Shown here piece after piece: positions 19,935 to 29,698 of a stretch of 64,000 nt of DNA (position 1 is its first letter; each line of letters opens with the position of its first letter). Origin of the DNA: Auanema rhodensis (Eukaryota; Nematoda; Chromadorea; Rhabditida; Rhabditidae). The stretch is from contig OZ059895.1 of NCBI GenBank assembly GCA_964057225.1, positions 17,885,688 to 17,949,687 on the forward strand. The letters run 5' to 3'. The notes under the pieces are model-generated. The model was not told the origin of the DNA. It searched no databases and worked only from the letters and a program-made list of their open reading frames with translations. A program made the position numbers and the translations under genes.

Positions 19935-22892
19935 TTACCCTCTGTGGTCTTCTGTTATTTTTTGATCAGTTTCATGATCTTCTTGTTCGGAGATTGTTTT
20001 ATGTTTTAATTTCATGATGTTGAGCATGGTTTGAGTGTTTTTGGACCATGTCTTATATCTATATTGGCTGTAACCCATGCGGCATAGACAAGATACTATG
20101 AGGGTAACTGCCATAATGGTTATTATCACTGTCCATGTTGCCATTTCTGGGGAGCAATGAGGATTCGCTATAAGTTTTGTGGTGAACATGTTAGAGTCCT
20201 TGCAACTATTGATTTCTTCGGCATATGTCGAAGTAATTATAATCGGTAATGAAAGGGCTTTCATTATGTCAGCTGCTATTTTTGGGTTTATTTTATTTTT
20301 CCTTTGGTGTGTGGCATAGGACATTTTTAGTGGGAAGGCTTTTATATTTTCCTTCTCAGTGACCTCATCTTGTTCTGTATATTTTGCTGTTTTCACTGAT
20401 GATAGTTTTGTTTTATTTTGAGGTCGATCGTTTGTTGCATCCTCATTATTCTCTGTTTCTGGAGTGTATGTATTATCATGTTGAGAGTTGTCTGATTCAT
20501 ATGCAATATCGTAATTATGATTGCTATCATTTATGTTATTGTTCTCATGTATTGTTTCATCTGTATGTTCTATATGATGATCGGAGTGTATGTTGTCTAA
20601 TACGGTATCAGTATGTGCTATTCTATCTGTTGAGCTATTATTTTCTTGGACTATGTGTGAGTTGTCTTCTATGATTTTGTTGTTGCTAGTGTTGCATCTT
20701 ATCTCTAGTGGATAGAGCTGATTGATGGATCGAGTAATTATGTTTCCGTTGCTTGTTGCAACTTTTGCTGAACGTATGTTGCCATCTGAACTAGTAATTG
20801 TTTCAATAATGCGACCTAGTTTCCATGTTCCTCGTGGCGACATGTCGTTTTGTATTATTACTATTTCATCCTTGTGAGGAAAGAGATTTGTGTGATTTTT
20901 TCTCTTGTTTTTATGTTTGAAAATGTCTTTTAAACTAGTTAGATACTCCTCCTGGAAACGTGTCCAGAATTTAGACGCTGAGTCTTCTGATAACTGAAGA
21001 GCTTCTAGCGCTTGTTCTGTCGATTGAATCGTTTGGATATCGCTGTGAATATCGAATATATGAGTGTTATCATTGTTTTCTGGTAATGAAAACTTTATTG
21101 CTGATGTTAAAAAATCAATTGGTCTTATGGGTAAAGCATCTAAATTATCTGGGTGTGGATGAGTGAGTGGGCGTGTATTAATTATGGCTTCTATTTTTAC
21201 AATAGCTGTGTGTAAATCATCTAGTGACATTTGACTAGGAACGAAGCATTTTTTGAGGGATGATTTGGTGACACCTACTAAGCGTTCCCAACAACCTCCT
21301 TTCCAAGGAGATAGCGGAGTGTTGTATATCCATTTAATTTTTCTTTGAGCTAATGTGTTTAGTATGCTACTTTCATTGTAATCCGAGGTTTTTTCAAGGG
21401 TTTCTAATATTTTTGAGCTCAGAATAAAGTTTCCTGCGCAGTCACTGCGCATAATTTCTGGAGTACCTCTGCGTGAAATAAATCTATTAAATGCATTCAT
21501 AAAGGCAACTGTGGATTGATTGGTGACTACCTCTAAGTGAACCGCTCTAGTTGTCATGCATGTAAACAGACAAATATGGACTTTAGACCCATTTCGAAGG
21601 GTGAAGGGGCCCATAAGATCACACCCTGTTGAAAAGAATGCTCTTGTAAGAATTGCTCTGTCTTTTGGTAGCGATGGCATATCTGGTAATTCATAAGGAT
21701 GTGATTGAAATCTTTTACATGTCACACAGTTTTTTAATGTTTGCTTAATGACTCCGGTTATTTTTGGTATATAGAACTTTTGTCTGAGTTGAATAAGCGT
21801 GAAATTTTTGCCTTGATGATTATTATCTTTGTGTATTTTGTTGATCAGTTTTTTAACTATGGGGTTTGTTTTGAGAAGGAATATAGGGTTTTTTGTCTCT
21901 TCGGGAAGAAGAGTATTTTGTAAACGACTTCTTACGCGATAAATGTTCCATGTATCTTTGAAGAATTTTAAATTTATATTTCTTTGCTGTAGCTCATCGA
22001 GGCTCATATTAGATTGGCTGTTACTGATCAAAATTTTTTCAATTATGTTGATGTCTTCAACAGTATTCGTGTCTGTTGATGTGAGATGTTTTATTTTTTG
22101 CAACTTGTTGGCGTTGTTAGGATGAACTTTAAGAAACCATTTTTTGAATAATTTTCCTACGGTTGTCATTGTTTTGATCACATCATCATAGTTTTCACGA
22201 ATGTTCCAAATATCATCGGTTGGAAGATTGTCTATAATTATGTGGACCACATTGTGATGCTCCGATTCTGATTCTGCGTTATTCCTGTTAGAGTTCTTAG
22301 GCGAGCCGAATGATGTCAGAGGGTTATGAGCGGAAAGTTTAGTTAACCAATGTGGACCCTTTATCCAGTCGGAATCTTGTAGTTTCTCGATGTCTGCACC
22401 TCGGGATCCGATGTCTGCAGTATTGTACGAAGTTTGTACATGATGTAATTCTACATTGCAACATACTTGTTTGATTTGGTGTAGCTGTTTATTTATAATG
22501 TTTGTTTGATTTTTAATGAACAGTGGGAGGGATTTTAGAGAAATAATCCATGATAGCGCGATGTTGCTATCGTTTACAATGTTGACTTTTGCCACTTTCG
22601 GGCATATGGTTACAATAGCTAATGCCATTCGTACTGCTAAGCGGATGGCTAATAATTCTAATCGAGGAATTGTGGTCTTATTTTTGGGTGCTATGCGGGA
22701 TTTACCGTTGAGCAGAGAACTAATCTGCTCGTTTGTTTGGAAATATGAACATGCGGCCATGGCTTGGTTGCTTGCATCAGCAAAGACCCATAACTGTGTT
22801 TTATGTTCAGAGAATTTAAAATATCTTTTCATGGTCAATTGCTGATTGTTAATGTGATTAATATGTTGTTCCCATTGTTTGATATTATCTGA
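19935..22892 (-). CDS. BEL/Pao pol: RNase H, integrase, membrane tail (3' truncated)
   Basis: In frame with the preceding gag-pol frame, separated only by a TAA; 18 codons precede the first TTG. Counting from that TTG, a Pao-type RNase H spans about 10-170 (Asp20, Glu61, Asp90, Asp142). The zinc-binding part has His near 336-342 with CxxC at 371-374, and the integrase core has Asp407, Asp466 and Glu518. A DUF5641-like domain follows at about 650-715, then a His/Asn/Asp-rich linker to about 830. Two hydrophobic stretches (857-870, and a membrane helix at 900-918) look like the signal peptide and anchor of an envelope protein whose ectodomain is missing. The last residues and the stop come from tRNA spacer. 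Confidence 0.88.
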   Translation of the reverse strand, partial: SDNIKQWEQHINHINNQQLTMKRYFKFSEHKTQLWVFADASNQAMAACSYFQTNEQISSLLNGKSRIAPKNKTTIPRLELLAIRLAVRMALAIVTICPKVAKVNIVNDSNIALSWIISLKSLPLFIKNQTNIINKQLHQIKQVCCNVELHHVQTSYNTADIGSRGADIEKLQDSDWIKGPHWLTKLSAHNPLTSFGSPKNSNRNNAESESEHHNVVHIIIDNLPTDDIWNIRENYDDVIKTMTTVGKLFKKWFLKVHPNNANKLQKIKHLTSTDTNTVEDINIIEKILISNSQSNMSLDELQQRNINLKFFKDTWNIYRVRSRLQNTLLPEETKNPIFLLKTNPIVKKLINKIHKDNNHQGKNFTLIQLRQKFYIPKITGVIKQTLKNCVTCKRFQSHPYELPDMPSLPKDRAILTRAFFSTGCDLMGPFTLRNGSKVHICLFTCMTTRAVHLEVVTNQSTVAFMNAFNRFISRRGTPEIMRSDCAGNFILSSKILETLEKTSDYNESSILNTLAQRKIKWIYNTPLSPWKGGCWERLVGVTKSSLKKCFVPSQMSLDDLHTAIVKIEAIINTRPLTHPHPDNLDALPIRPIDFLTSAIKFSLPENNDNTHIFDIHSDIQTIQSTEQALEALQLSEDSASKFWTRFQEEYLTSLKDIFKHKNKRKNHTNLFPHKDEIVIIQNDMSPRGTWKLGRIIETITSSDGNIRSAKVATSNGNIITRSINQLYPLEIRCNTSNNKIIEDNSHIVQENNSSTDRIAHTDTVLDNIHSDHHIEHTDETIHENNNINDSNHNYDIAYESDNSQHDNTYTPETENNEDATNDRPQNKTKLSSVKTAKYTEQDEVTEKENIKAFPLKMSYATHQRKNKINPKIAADIMKALSLPIIITSTYAEEINSCKDSNMFTTKLIANPHCSPEMATWTVIITIMAVTLIVSCLCRMGYSQYRYKTWSKNTQTMLNIMKLKHKTISEQEDHETDQKITEDHRG

Positions 22893-25800
22893 TTAAATGG
22901 GTTGGTCCCATGATAATTTTGTGTTTATGATTTCTCGCAAGATAAGTTTGAGAGGTAACAGTAATGGTGCTGCTAATCCAATGGGATTAAATATTGAGTG
23001 TAGCTGACTGAGTAGAATTCTCTTGGTGTAACTTGTGTGAGTCGTTGTTATTTTTATTGGGATAATGAAGGAGTCGTGTTCTTTATTAAAAGATATGCCA
23101 AGTATTTTGGTTGTCATGTTCGGATATCTGTCTTCTTCAGGAAGGTTCTGTATTACTTGTTCGTCGTTTGACAAGAATTCGCGAACATGCATGTTTATTT
23201 CTGTAAATAGTTTTTGGGTTTCTTTACATTTCTTTATAGCTTCTGCTGTTGTATTTGCTGTAAGAATGATATTGTCAACGTATAAGTTGTTCAGTATTTC
23301 CATAGCTAATTGGTTGTCTACTTTTGATTCTAAGAACCATTTTATGCCCATGTTCAATACGCTGGGGGATGCAGTGATACCGAACGGTAATCTGTTGAAT
23401 CGAAGGGTTATGATATTATTGTGAGATATTGGGTATTCTTTGTTTTTTATCCAAAAGAATTTGCATAGATTTTTGTGATTCTCTGTCAGTTGTATTTGTA
23501 AAAATGCGGCTTTGATATCGCATGTTATTAATATTGGTCTTGTTCTGCAGGAGATCATGATGTCGTGTATATATGTGATAAATGATCGTCCTGTGTGTAT
23601 TATCTCATTCAACGATGGGCTGTCTTTCTGTTTAGCGGAGGCGTCAAAAACGATTCTGAGAGGGTTAGCCTTGCTGGGCTTCCAAACCCCATGGTGGGGC
23701 ATATAAAACTCTAAAGGCTTCTGGTGATTGTTGGGAATTTGTTCGACAATGTTATCTTTGAGGTAACTTTCAATGGTTGTAGTATAGTGTGAGAGCATTT
23801 CTGGATTGTGCAGTAACTTTCGCCATAGGGATACGAATCTATGGTACGCGGGCATTTTGTTGTTTTTAAGATTTTTGAAGTTATTTTTTAACGGGAACGG
23901 TGCAATAATGCGGTTGTTCTCAATTTTTATATCTTTTGAGTATTCTTCATAGTAATCAATAGTGCGGTCTGCGTTGGCATTTTCTGTATTGATGCCGATA
24001 GAATCCAGTTCAAACAGATTAGTGAGGAGTTCTTTATGAGAGGTTTCTTTTGTTATTTCTTCTACTGTAGAGCATAATATTACTTCTTGTTGTGTATTAT
24101 CATCGGGAAGAGGAGCTTCTCCATGTATCATGTGGCCGAATACCGAATTTTTCAATCTCATACGTGAGGGGAGTTCGGTTTCTTCGTTTAAATGCATGAA
24201 CAGTTTGTATCTATCCATACCTATCAGTATATCCGGAGTAAATGATTCTCCGTTTGTTTGTGGATTGGCTAATTTTATTTTTCTTGTCTTTATAAATTTC
24301 AAGTCTTCTTTAGATAGTTTTGGACAACGTATGGGTGTGGTTAACATGGGTTTGGTGAATAGTTTTGTTACGATAAGGGATCCACTTGAGGTTCCAATAA
24401 TTACCTTTACGTCCTGAACTTCGTGCGTTTCGGACAATGCTCCGATACCGTAAAAGGTTTTCTTTTGAGAACCAAGGATGGGCAATCCTAACTTAGTGGA
24501 TAAGTCCTTGGATATAAAAGATCTCATGGATCCTTCATCTATGAGCATGCGTACTTGCTCATATTTTTTACTATTGTGGTTGTATATGTTCGCCATTGCT
24601 GTTCGTAATATTACTTGACTTTCTTCAATATTATGTGTGTCGGCAATGTGATTAAGCGATACTGGTGCATTAAGTGCCTCAGTAGGGATTCGATTATTAG
24701 TGTCAGATTCTTGTTTATATTCTGTTGTTTTTTTATTCAATAATTCTTCTGTGGTGATCAGTAAAGCCTGATCTTTTTTAATTGTGGGAGTTTCTTTATC
24801 TTTTTGGATATTTTGCACGTTTTTTCTTACTTGTGAGCACAAGGAGGAATTATGGTCTCCTTGGCAATTTCGACATTTTTGTTTTCTGCATTCGGAACTT
24901 TTGTGTTTCTCGGAAAAACAAATCCAACAGATGGCCTTTCCGCGGATGCGGTGTCTTCTTTTCTCTGGTGTTTCAAATGTGGTGCAATGATAAAAGCGAT
25001 GTTCGGATGAGTCGCAGAAAACACATGGCCAAGTTTGGGTTTTCCGTTGTTCTACGGAGTTTTCTTTATGTGCTACAGATGTGACATTCTCTTTGTGATT
25101 TCGAAACTTTTGTTCATGACTATTTCTTGTTTGTTCTTTTAGAAAAAAGGAATAGATTTTGTGGTCTACAGCTGTCAGCATTTCTTTAGTGGAATGGTAG
25201 TTGTTTGGATAAATTAGAATGTCTTCCACGATGTGGTATGGGAATTTGTTGAGAATCATCGCGGTACACATTTCGCGGGATACTGTAGCTCCGGCTGCTT
25301 CAATTTGCCTGATAAGTGCCTTGGTTTCCCCAAATGTTTCTTTACATGATTTTGCATTATTGCTTGCAAATCTCAAATTACGTAGTTGTGTTAAAAGAGA
25401 GTTGATATCCGACGAATAGTCTCCAAATTCAGAAACTAATGCTTCACGCATGAGCTCATAATTTTGAGCAGAGGGTTCTATTCCTCTGATTGCTATTTGT
25501 GAATCGCCTTTGAGGCTTTCACAGAGTAGGTTTACCTTTTCTAAGGTTGTAAACTGTTCATTATCATGAACAAGTCTATCAAAACGGCCCCAGAATGATT
25601 TGAAGTTCTCTGGTTTGCCATCAAATGTAGGTAGCGACATCGCTGGTTTTTGGATGCTAGTTTGTTGGATGTGTAGGAATGACTTGATAATTTCCAGAAA
25701 TTGATCATTCGATTTGTTTTCTGTTTCATTGTTTTCTGTTGAGCAATTGCTGTTGTGCTCATATTCATTCTTATGAAGCATTTTTCTCAGCTTTCTAAGT

Positions 25801-26183
25801 ATGCGTTCGGCTTTCATGATGTGTTCGTCAAGCTCAATAATGGCGTTTTGAACCTTTTTAATGTTCGGTTCAAAGTCTTCATCGGATGTGAAGGCGATGT
25901 ACTGTTCGTCTAATGCTTTACGAAGCGTTTTGTCTGATGCTTCGTAAAATTTTTGGAATTTTTTCTCGTTATCTTGATGATTTTTCAACGATTCTTTGAA
26001 TTGGTGTTGGACTTTTGTCCAGCGAATGATAAGGCAAGAGAGGGTTTCCTCTTCTTCCTCAGTGTGGAAGTCGCAATCTACCAGAATACCAGGAAGGTCC
26101 TTCACTTCCATCTCGTATCGTGTAAGCAGTTCTCCAAGAAACTGGTTAGATTGTTTGATATGATTGACAAAAAGGAGTGACAT
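22893..26183 (-). CDS. BEL/Pao Gag-protease-RT polyprotein
   Basis: 1096 residues from an ATG. Residues 1-150 are charged and helical. About 175-340 match the DUF1759 Gag core of Pao elements. Three zinc knuckles follow (387-400, 419-432, 437-449; the third is one residue shorter). The aspartic protease region is about 540-665, but its active-site block reads LIDEGS, with Glu where Ser or Thr is normal. RT spans about 780-1090, with the first catalytic Asp in TCDIKAAF (889) and YVDN at 968-971 in place of YVDD. I recall YVDN from nematode Pao elements but cannot check it here. The frame ends at a TAA between RT and RNase H; the coding sense continues beyond it. Confidence 0.92.
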   Translation of the reverse strand: MSLLFVNHIKQSNQFLGELLTRYEMEVKDLPGILVDCDFHTEEEEETLSCLIIRWTKVQHQFKESLKNHQDNEKKFQKFYEASDKTLRKALDEQYIAFTSDEDFEPNIKKVQNAIIELDEHIMKAERILRKLRKMLHKNEYEHNSNCSTENNETENKSNDQFLEIIKSFLHIQQTSIQKPAMSLPTFDGKPENFKSFWGRFDRLVHDNEQFTTLEKVNLLCESLKGDSQIAIRGIEPSAQNYELMREALVSEFGDYSSDINSLLTQLRNLRFASNNAKSCKETFGETKALIRQIEAAGATVSREMCTAMILNKFPYHIVEDILIYPNNYHSTKEMLTAVDHKIYSFFLKEQTRNSHEQKFRNHKENVTSVAHKENSVEQRKTQTWPCVFCDSSEHRFYHCTTFETPEKRRHRIRGKAICWICFSEKHKSSECRKQKCRNCQGDHNSSLCSQVRKNVQNIQKDKETPTIKKDQALLITTEELLNKKTTEYKQESDTNNRIPTEALNAPVSLNHIADTHNIEESQVILRTAMANIYNHNSKKYEQVRMLIDEGSMRSFISKDLSTKLGLPILGSQKKTFYGIGALSETHEVQDVKVIIGTSSGSLIVTKLFTKPMLTTPIRCPKLSKEDLKFIKTRKIKLANPQTNGESFTPDILIGMDRYKLFMHLNEETELPSRMRLKNSVFGHMIHGEAPLPDDNTQQEVILCSTVEEITKETSHKELLTNLFELDSIGINTENANADRTIDYYEEYSKDIKIENNRIIAPFPLKNNFKNLKNNKMPAYHRFVSLWRKLLHNPEMLSHYTTTIESYLKDNIVEQIPNNHQKPLEFYMPHHGVWKPSKANPLRIVFDASAKQKDSPSLNEIIHTGRSFITYIHDIMISCRTRPILITCDIKAAFLQIQLTENHKNLCKFFWIKNKEYPISHNNIITLRFNRLPFGITASPSVLNMGIKWFLESKVDNQLAMEILNNLYVDNIILTANTTAEAIKKCKETQKLFTEINMHVREFLSNDEQVIQNLPEEDRYPNMTTKILGISFNKEHDSFIIPIKITTTHTSYTKRILLSQLHSIFNPIGLAAPLLLPLKLILREIINTKLSWDQPI

Positions 26184-26456
26184 TTTAGTTGTAGATGTAG
26201 GAATAATGCTTATGTTCCTTTTTTGTTTTCTTTTTTCTTTGTTTGTTTGGTGATCACAGTATATGTGAACGTAAGGAAATTAAAACCTCTGTTTCTAATT
26301 TCAGAGTTTGCTTATTGTTCAAGTCTGTTTGGTGTGACTTGACGTGGACTTATGATCGCCACGATTTTTATTAAGTATGTTTTTTGCTCAAACACGCTTG
26401 GTTCGAGTTGTATCTCACCTGCCACGCGGGACTTAAAGCGGCTAAGATCTAAACTA
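26184..26456 (-). other. BEL leader (5' UTR)
   Basis: Non-coding stretch between primer-binding site and gag start. It contains a pyrimidine-poor tract near gag and, next to the primer-binding site, a tRNA-Gly-like segment. No splice site could be assigned. Confidence 0.6.
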
Positions 26457-26468
26457 GCCGATGCACCA
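26396..26468 (+). other. tRNA-Gly(GCC)-like sequence ending in CCA
   Basis: Seventy-three nt whose 3' end is GCCGATGCACCA, the end of a mature tRNA-Gly with its added CCA. In the middle, CCTGCCACGCGGG is the anticodon arm of tRNA-Gly(GCC), with anticodon GCC. The total length fits a tRNA plus CCA (about 74). The T arm and 5' acceptor strand are diverged and would not fold well. Since eukaryotic genes do not encode CCA, this is not a host gene. It is either a copy of a primer tRNA or an extended site on the element RNA that pairs with the primer in two places. Confidence 0.75.
26457..26468 (-). promoter_or_regulatory. Primer-binding site for tRNA-Gly
   Basis: On the element strand it reads TGGTGCATCGGC, complementary to the 3' end of tRNA-Gly plus CCA. 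It starts three bases after the CA end of the LTR, the expected place for minus-strand priming. Confidence 0.85.
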
Positions 26469-26471
26469 ATT

Positions 26472-26721
26472 TGTGGCGTTATACCACAAGTGTATAGTAT
26501 GGTTGGAAGTAAAACACAAAGCGAATATGTAGAAAAGGGTTTATTGATGAATTAACAAGACAAGCACGGAATAAAATCACTGACTGCGAACGTTGAAAAA
26601 GTAAGACTGGTCTCTTCTCGTGGGCGGTCGTCAGCCTGAAACAAAGAGTTAGTCATGCCACATGTATAACACAACATGTGGTATGGATAAAAATTACTTA
26701 GGAAGTTAGAAGAAAGAAGAA

Positions 26722-26767
<46 letters not shown>

Positions 26768-26834
26768 ACAGGAGAGACAAATAAAACAATTGTTGAAGAT
26801 AAAATTTATACAAACTCACTCGCTTATCGCGACA
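26472..26834 (-). repeat. BEL 5' LTR (363 bp)
   Basis: Begins TGTCGC and ends CCACA on the element strand, with short inverted ends. An AATAAA lies near the primer-binding end and a long CT run (AG on the plus strand) lies in the first third. There is no second LTR to compare, so the borders rest on the TG/CA ends, the primer-binding site and the sharp return to tRNA spacer (CATATTGTTCATCC). Confidence 0.8.
26726..26764 (+). repeat. (AG)n microsatellite
   Basis: About 18 uninterrupted AG repeats inside the LTR. Confidence 0.95.
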
Positions 26835-26890
26835 CATATTGTTCATCCACAAACAGTGACTGTATAGAAATATTTTTCTTTCTTATTGTA

Positions 26891-26962
26891 GCCTCTATAG
26901 CTCAGTGGCAGAGCGTTGGTCTTGTAAACCAAAGGTCGGTGGTTCAATCCCGCCTGGAGGCA
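26891..26962 (+). tRNA. tRNA-Thr(TGT)
   Basis: Consensus copy; first after the BEL 5' LTR. Confidence 0.95.
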
Positions 26963-27125
26963 ATTTTTTTTCTTTCTGAACACCTCAGTTTGAAGAAATA
27001 ACATCTGTAAATCAATTCAGAATTACCCTCACCTGCTGAGCTTCGCCTCGTTCCTTTTTCTATTTGTTTTATATTGTTCATCCACAAACAGTGACTGTAT
27101 AGAAATATTTTTCTATCTTATTGTA

Positions 27126-27197
27126 GCCTCTATAGCTCAGTGGCAGAGCGTTGGTCTTGTAAACCAAAGGTCGGTGGTTCAATCCCGCCTGGAGGCA
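27126..27197 (+). tRNA. tRNA-Thr(TGT)
   Basis: Consensus copy. Confidence 0.95.
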
Positions 27198-27359
27198 TTT
27201 TTTTTCTTTCTGAACACCTCAGTTTGAAGAAATAACATCTGTAAATCAATTCATAATTACCCTCAACTGCTGAGCTTCGCCTCGTTCTTGTTTCTATTTG
27301 TTTCATATTGTTCATCCACAAACAGTGACTGTATAGAAATATTTTTCTATCTTATTGTA

Positions 27360-27431
27360 GCCTCTATAGCTCAGTGGCAGAGCGTTGGTCTTGTAAACCA
27401 AAGGTCGGTGGTTCAATCCCGCCTGGAGGCA
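27360..27431 (+). tRNA. tRNA-Thr(TGT)
   Basis: Consensus copy. Confidence 0.95.
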
Positions 27432-27592
27432 TTTTTTTTTTTCTGAACACCTCAGTTTGAAGAAATAACATCTGTAAATCAATTCAAAATTACCCTCAAC
27501 TGCTGAGCTTCGCCTCGTTCCTGTTTCTATTTGTTTCATATTGTTCATCCACAAACAGTGACTGTATAGAAATATTTTTCTTTCTTATTGTA

Positions 27593-27664
27593 GCCTCTAT
27601 AGCTCAGTGGCAGAGCGTTGGTCTTGTAAACCAAAGGTCGGTGGTTCAATCCCGCCTGGAGGCA
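27593..27664 (+). tRNA. tRNA-Thr(TGT)
   Basis: Consensus copy. Confidence 0.95.
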
Positions 27665-27827
27665 ATTTTTTTTCTTTCTGAACACCTCAGTTTGAAGAAA
27701 TAACATCTGTAAATCAATTCAGAATTACCCTCAACTGCTGAGCTTCGCCTCGTTCTTGTTTCTATTTGTTTCATATTGTTCATCCACAAACAGTGACTGT
27801 ATAGAAATATTTTTCTATCTTATTGTA

Positions 27828-27899
27828 GCCTCTATAGCTCAGTGGCAGAGCGTTGGTCTTGTAAACCAAAGGTCGGTGGTTCAATCCCGCCTGGAGGCA
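27828..27899 (+). tRNA. tRNA-Thr(TGT)
   Basis: Consensus copy. Confidence 0.95.
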
Positions 27900-28061
27900 T
27901 TTTTTTTCTTTCTGAACACCTCAGTTTGAAGAAATAACATCTGTAAATCAATTCATAATTACCCTCAACTGCTGAGCTTCGCCTCGTTCTTGTTTCTATT
28001 TGTTTCATATTGTTCATCCACAAACAGTGACTGTATAGAAATATTTTTCTATCTTATTGTA

Positions 28062-28133
28062 GCCTCTATAGCTCAGTGGCAGAGCGTTGGTCTTGTAAAC
28101 CAAAGGTCGGTGGTTCAATCCCGCCTGGAGGCA
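28062..28133 (+). tRNA. tRNA-Thr(TGT)
   Basis: Consensus copy. Confidence 0.95.
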
Positions 28134-28295
28134 TTTTTTTTCTTTCTGAACACCTCAGTTTGAAGAAATAACATCTGTAAATCAATTCAGAATTACCCTC
28201 AACTGCTGAGCTTCGCCTCGTTCTTGTTTCTATTTGTTTCCTATTGCTCATCCACAAACAGTGACTGTATAGAAATATTTTTCTATCTTATTGTA

Positions 28296-28367
28296 GCCTC
28301 TATAGCTCAGTGGCAGAGCGTTGGTCTTGTAAACCAAAGGTCGGTGGTTCAATCCCGCCTGGAGGCA
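28296..28367 (+). tRNA. tRNA-Thr(TGT)
   Basis: Consensus copy. Confidence 0.95.
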
Positions 28368-28529
28368 TTTTTTTTCTTTCTGAACACCTCAGTTTGAAGA
28401 AATAACATCTGTAAATCAATTCAGAATTACCCTCAACTGCTGAGCTTCGCCTCGTTCTTGTTTCTATTTGTTTCATATTGTTCATCCACAAACAGTGATT
28501 GTATAGAAATATTTTTCTATCTTATTGTA

Positions 28530-28601
28530 GCCTCTATAGCTCAGTGGCAGAGCGTTGGTCTTGTAAACCAAAGGTCGGTTGTTCAATCCCGCCTGGAGGC
28601 A
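28530..28601 (+). tRNA. tRNA-Thr(TGT), T-stem variant
   Basis: G51T breaks a T-stem pair and changes the first B-box base; terminator only five T. Confidence 0.82.
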
Positions 28602-28763
28602 TTTTTCTTCTTTCTGAACACCTCAGTTTGAAGAAATAACATCAGTAAATCAATTCAAAATTACCCTCAACTGCTGAGCTTCGCCTCGTTCTTGTTTCTA
28701 TTTGTTTCATATTGTTCATCCACAAACAGTGACTGTATAGAAATATTTTTCTATCTTATTGTA

Positions 28764-28835
28764 GCCTCTATAGCTCAGTGGCAGAGCGTTGGTCTTGTAA
28801 ACCAAAGGTCGGTGGTTCAATCCCGCCTGGAGGCA
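28764..28835 (+). tRNA. tRNA-Thr(TGT)
   Basis: Consensus copy. Confidence 0.95.
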
Positions 28836-28997
28836 TTTTTTTTCTTTCTGAACACCTCAGTTTGAAGAAATAACATCTGTAAATCAATTCATAATTACCC
28901 TCAACTGCTGAGCTTCGCCTCGTTCTTGTTTCTATTTGTTTCATATTGTTCATCCACAAACAGTGACTGTATAGAAATATTTTTCTATCTTATTGTA

Positions 28998-29069
28998 GCC
29001 TCTATAGCTCAGTGGCAGAGCGTTGGTCTTGTAAACCAAAGGTCGGTGGTTCAATCCCGCCTGGAGGCA
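28998..29069 (+). tRNA. tRNA-Thr(TGT)
   Basis: Consensus copy. Confidence 0.95.
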
Positions 29070-29231
29070 TTTTTTTTCTTTCTGAACACCTCAGTTTGAA
29101 GAAATAACATCTGTAAATCAATTCAAAATTACCCTCAACTGCTGAGCTTCGCCTCGTTCCTGTTTCTATTTGTTTCATATTGTTCATCCACAAACAGTGA
29201 CTGTATAGAAATATTTTTCTTTCTTATTGTA

Positions 29232-29303
29232 GCCTCTATAGCTCAGTGGCAGAGCGTTGGTCTTGTAAACCAAAGGTCGGTGGTTCAATCCCGCCTGGAG
29301 GCA
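29232..29303 (+). tRNA. tRNA-Thr(TGT)
   Basis: Consensus copy. Confidence 0.95.
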
Positions 29304-29465
29304 TTTTTTTTCTTTCTGAACACCTCAGTTTGAAGAAATAACATCTGTAAATCAATTCATAATTACCCTCAACTGCTGAGCTTCGCCTCGTTCTTGTTTC
29401 TATTTGTTTCATATTGTTCATCCACAAACAGTGACTGTATAGAAATATTTTTCTATCTTATTGTA

Positions 29466-29537
29466 GCCTCTATAGCTCAGTGGCAGAGCGTTGGTCTTGT
29501 AAACCAAAGGTCGGTGGTTCAATCCCGCCTGGAGGCA
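29466..29537 (+). tRNA. tRNA-Thr(TGT)
   Basis: Consensus copy. Confidence 0.95.
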
Positions 29538-29698
29538 TTTTTTTCTTTCTGAACACCTCAGTTTGAAGAAATAACATCTGTAAATCAATTCAGAATTACC
29601 CTCACCTGCTGAGCTTCGCCTCGTTCTTGTTTATATTTGTTTCATATTGTTCATCCACAAACAGTGACTGTATAGAAATATTTCTCTATCTTATTGTA

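Larger units (their letters stand above)
10658..19941 (+). repeat. tRNA-Thr(TGT) tandem array, block A (40 units)
   Basis: Forty units on the plus strand, 38 full length and two with a 12-nt deletion of the A-box region. From about 15149 onward a 4-6 unit pattern repeats four times: a unit with seven T after the tRNA and a TAAATAAC spacer variant, then a CATAATTACC spacer unit, then an ACACTTCAG unit, then a CAAAATTACC unit. This is a loose higher-order repeat. The block stops inside a spacer at the cut 3' end of the BEL element. Confidence 0.97.
19942..26834 (-). mobile_element. BEL/Pao retroelement, 3'-truncated
   Basis: On the minus strand in order: 5' LTR, primer-binding site, leader, gag-protease-RT frame, in-frame stop, RNase H-integrase frame with a C-terminal membrane segment. 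The 5' LTR begins TG at the array junction. At the other end the coding frame runs straight into tRNA spacer sequence, with no 3' UTR, purine tract or 3' LTR. About 40 bp of spacer is missing between the two junctions compared with a normal unit, so the end was lost by a deletion that also took host sequence. Confidence 0.92.

Noticed and set aside
19935-26183. Plus-strand frames of 60-119 residues across the BEL element
   Set aside because: They are shadows of the two long minus-strand pol frames.
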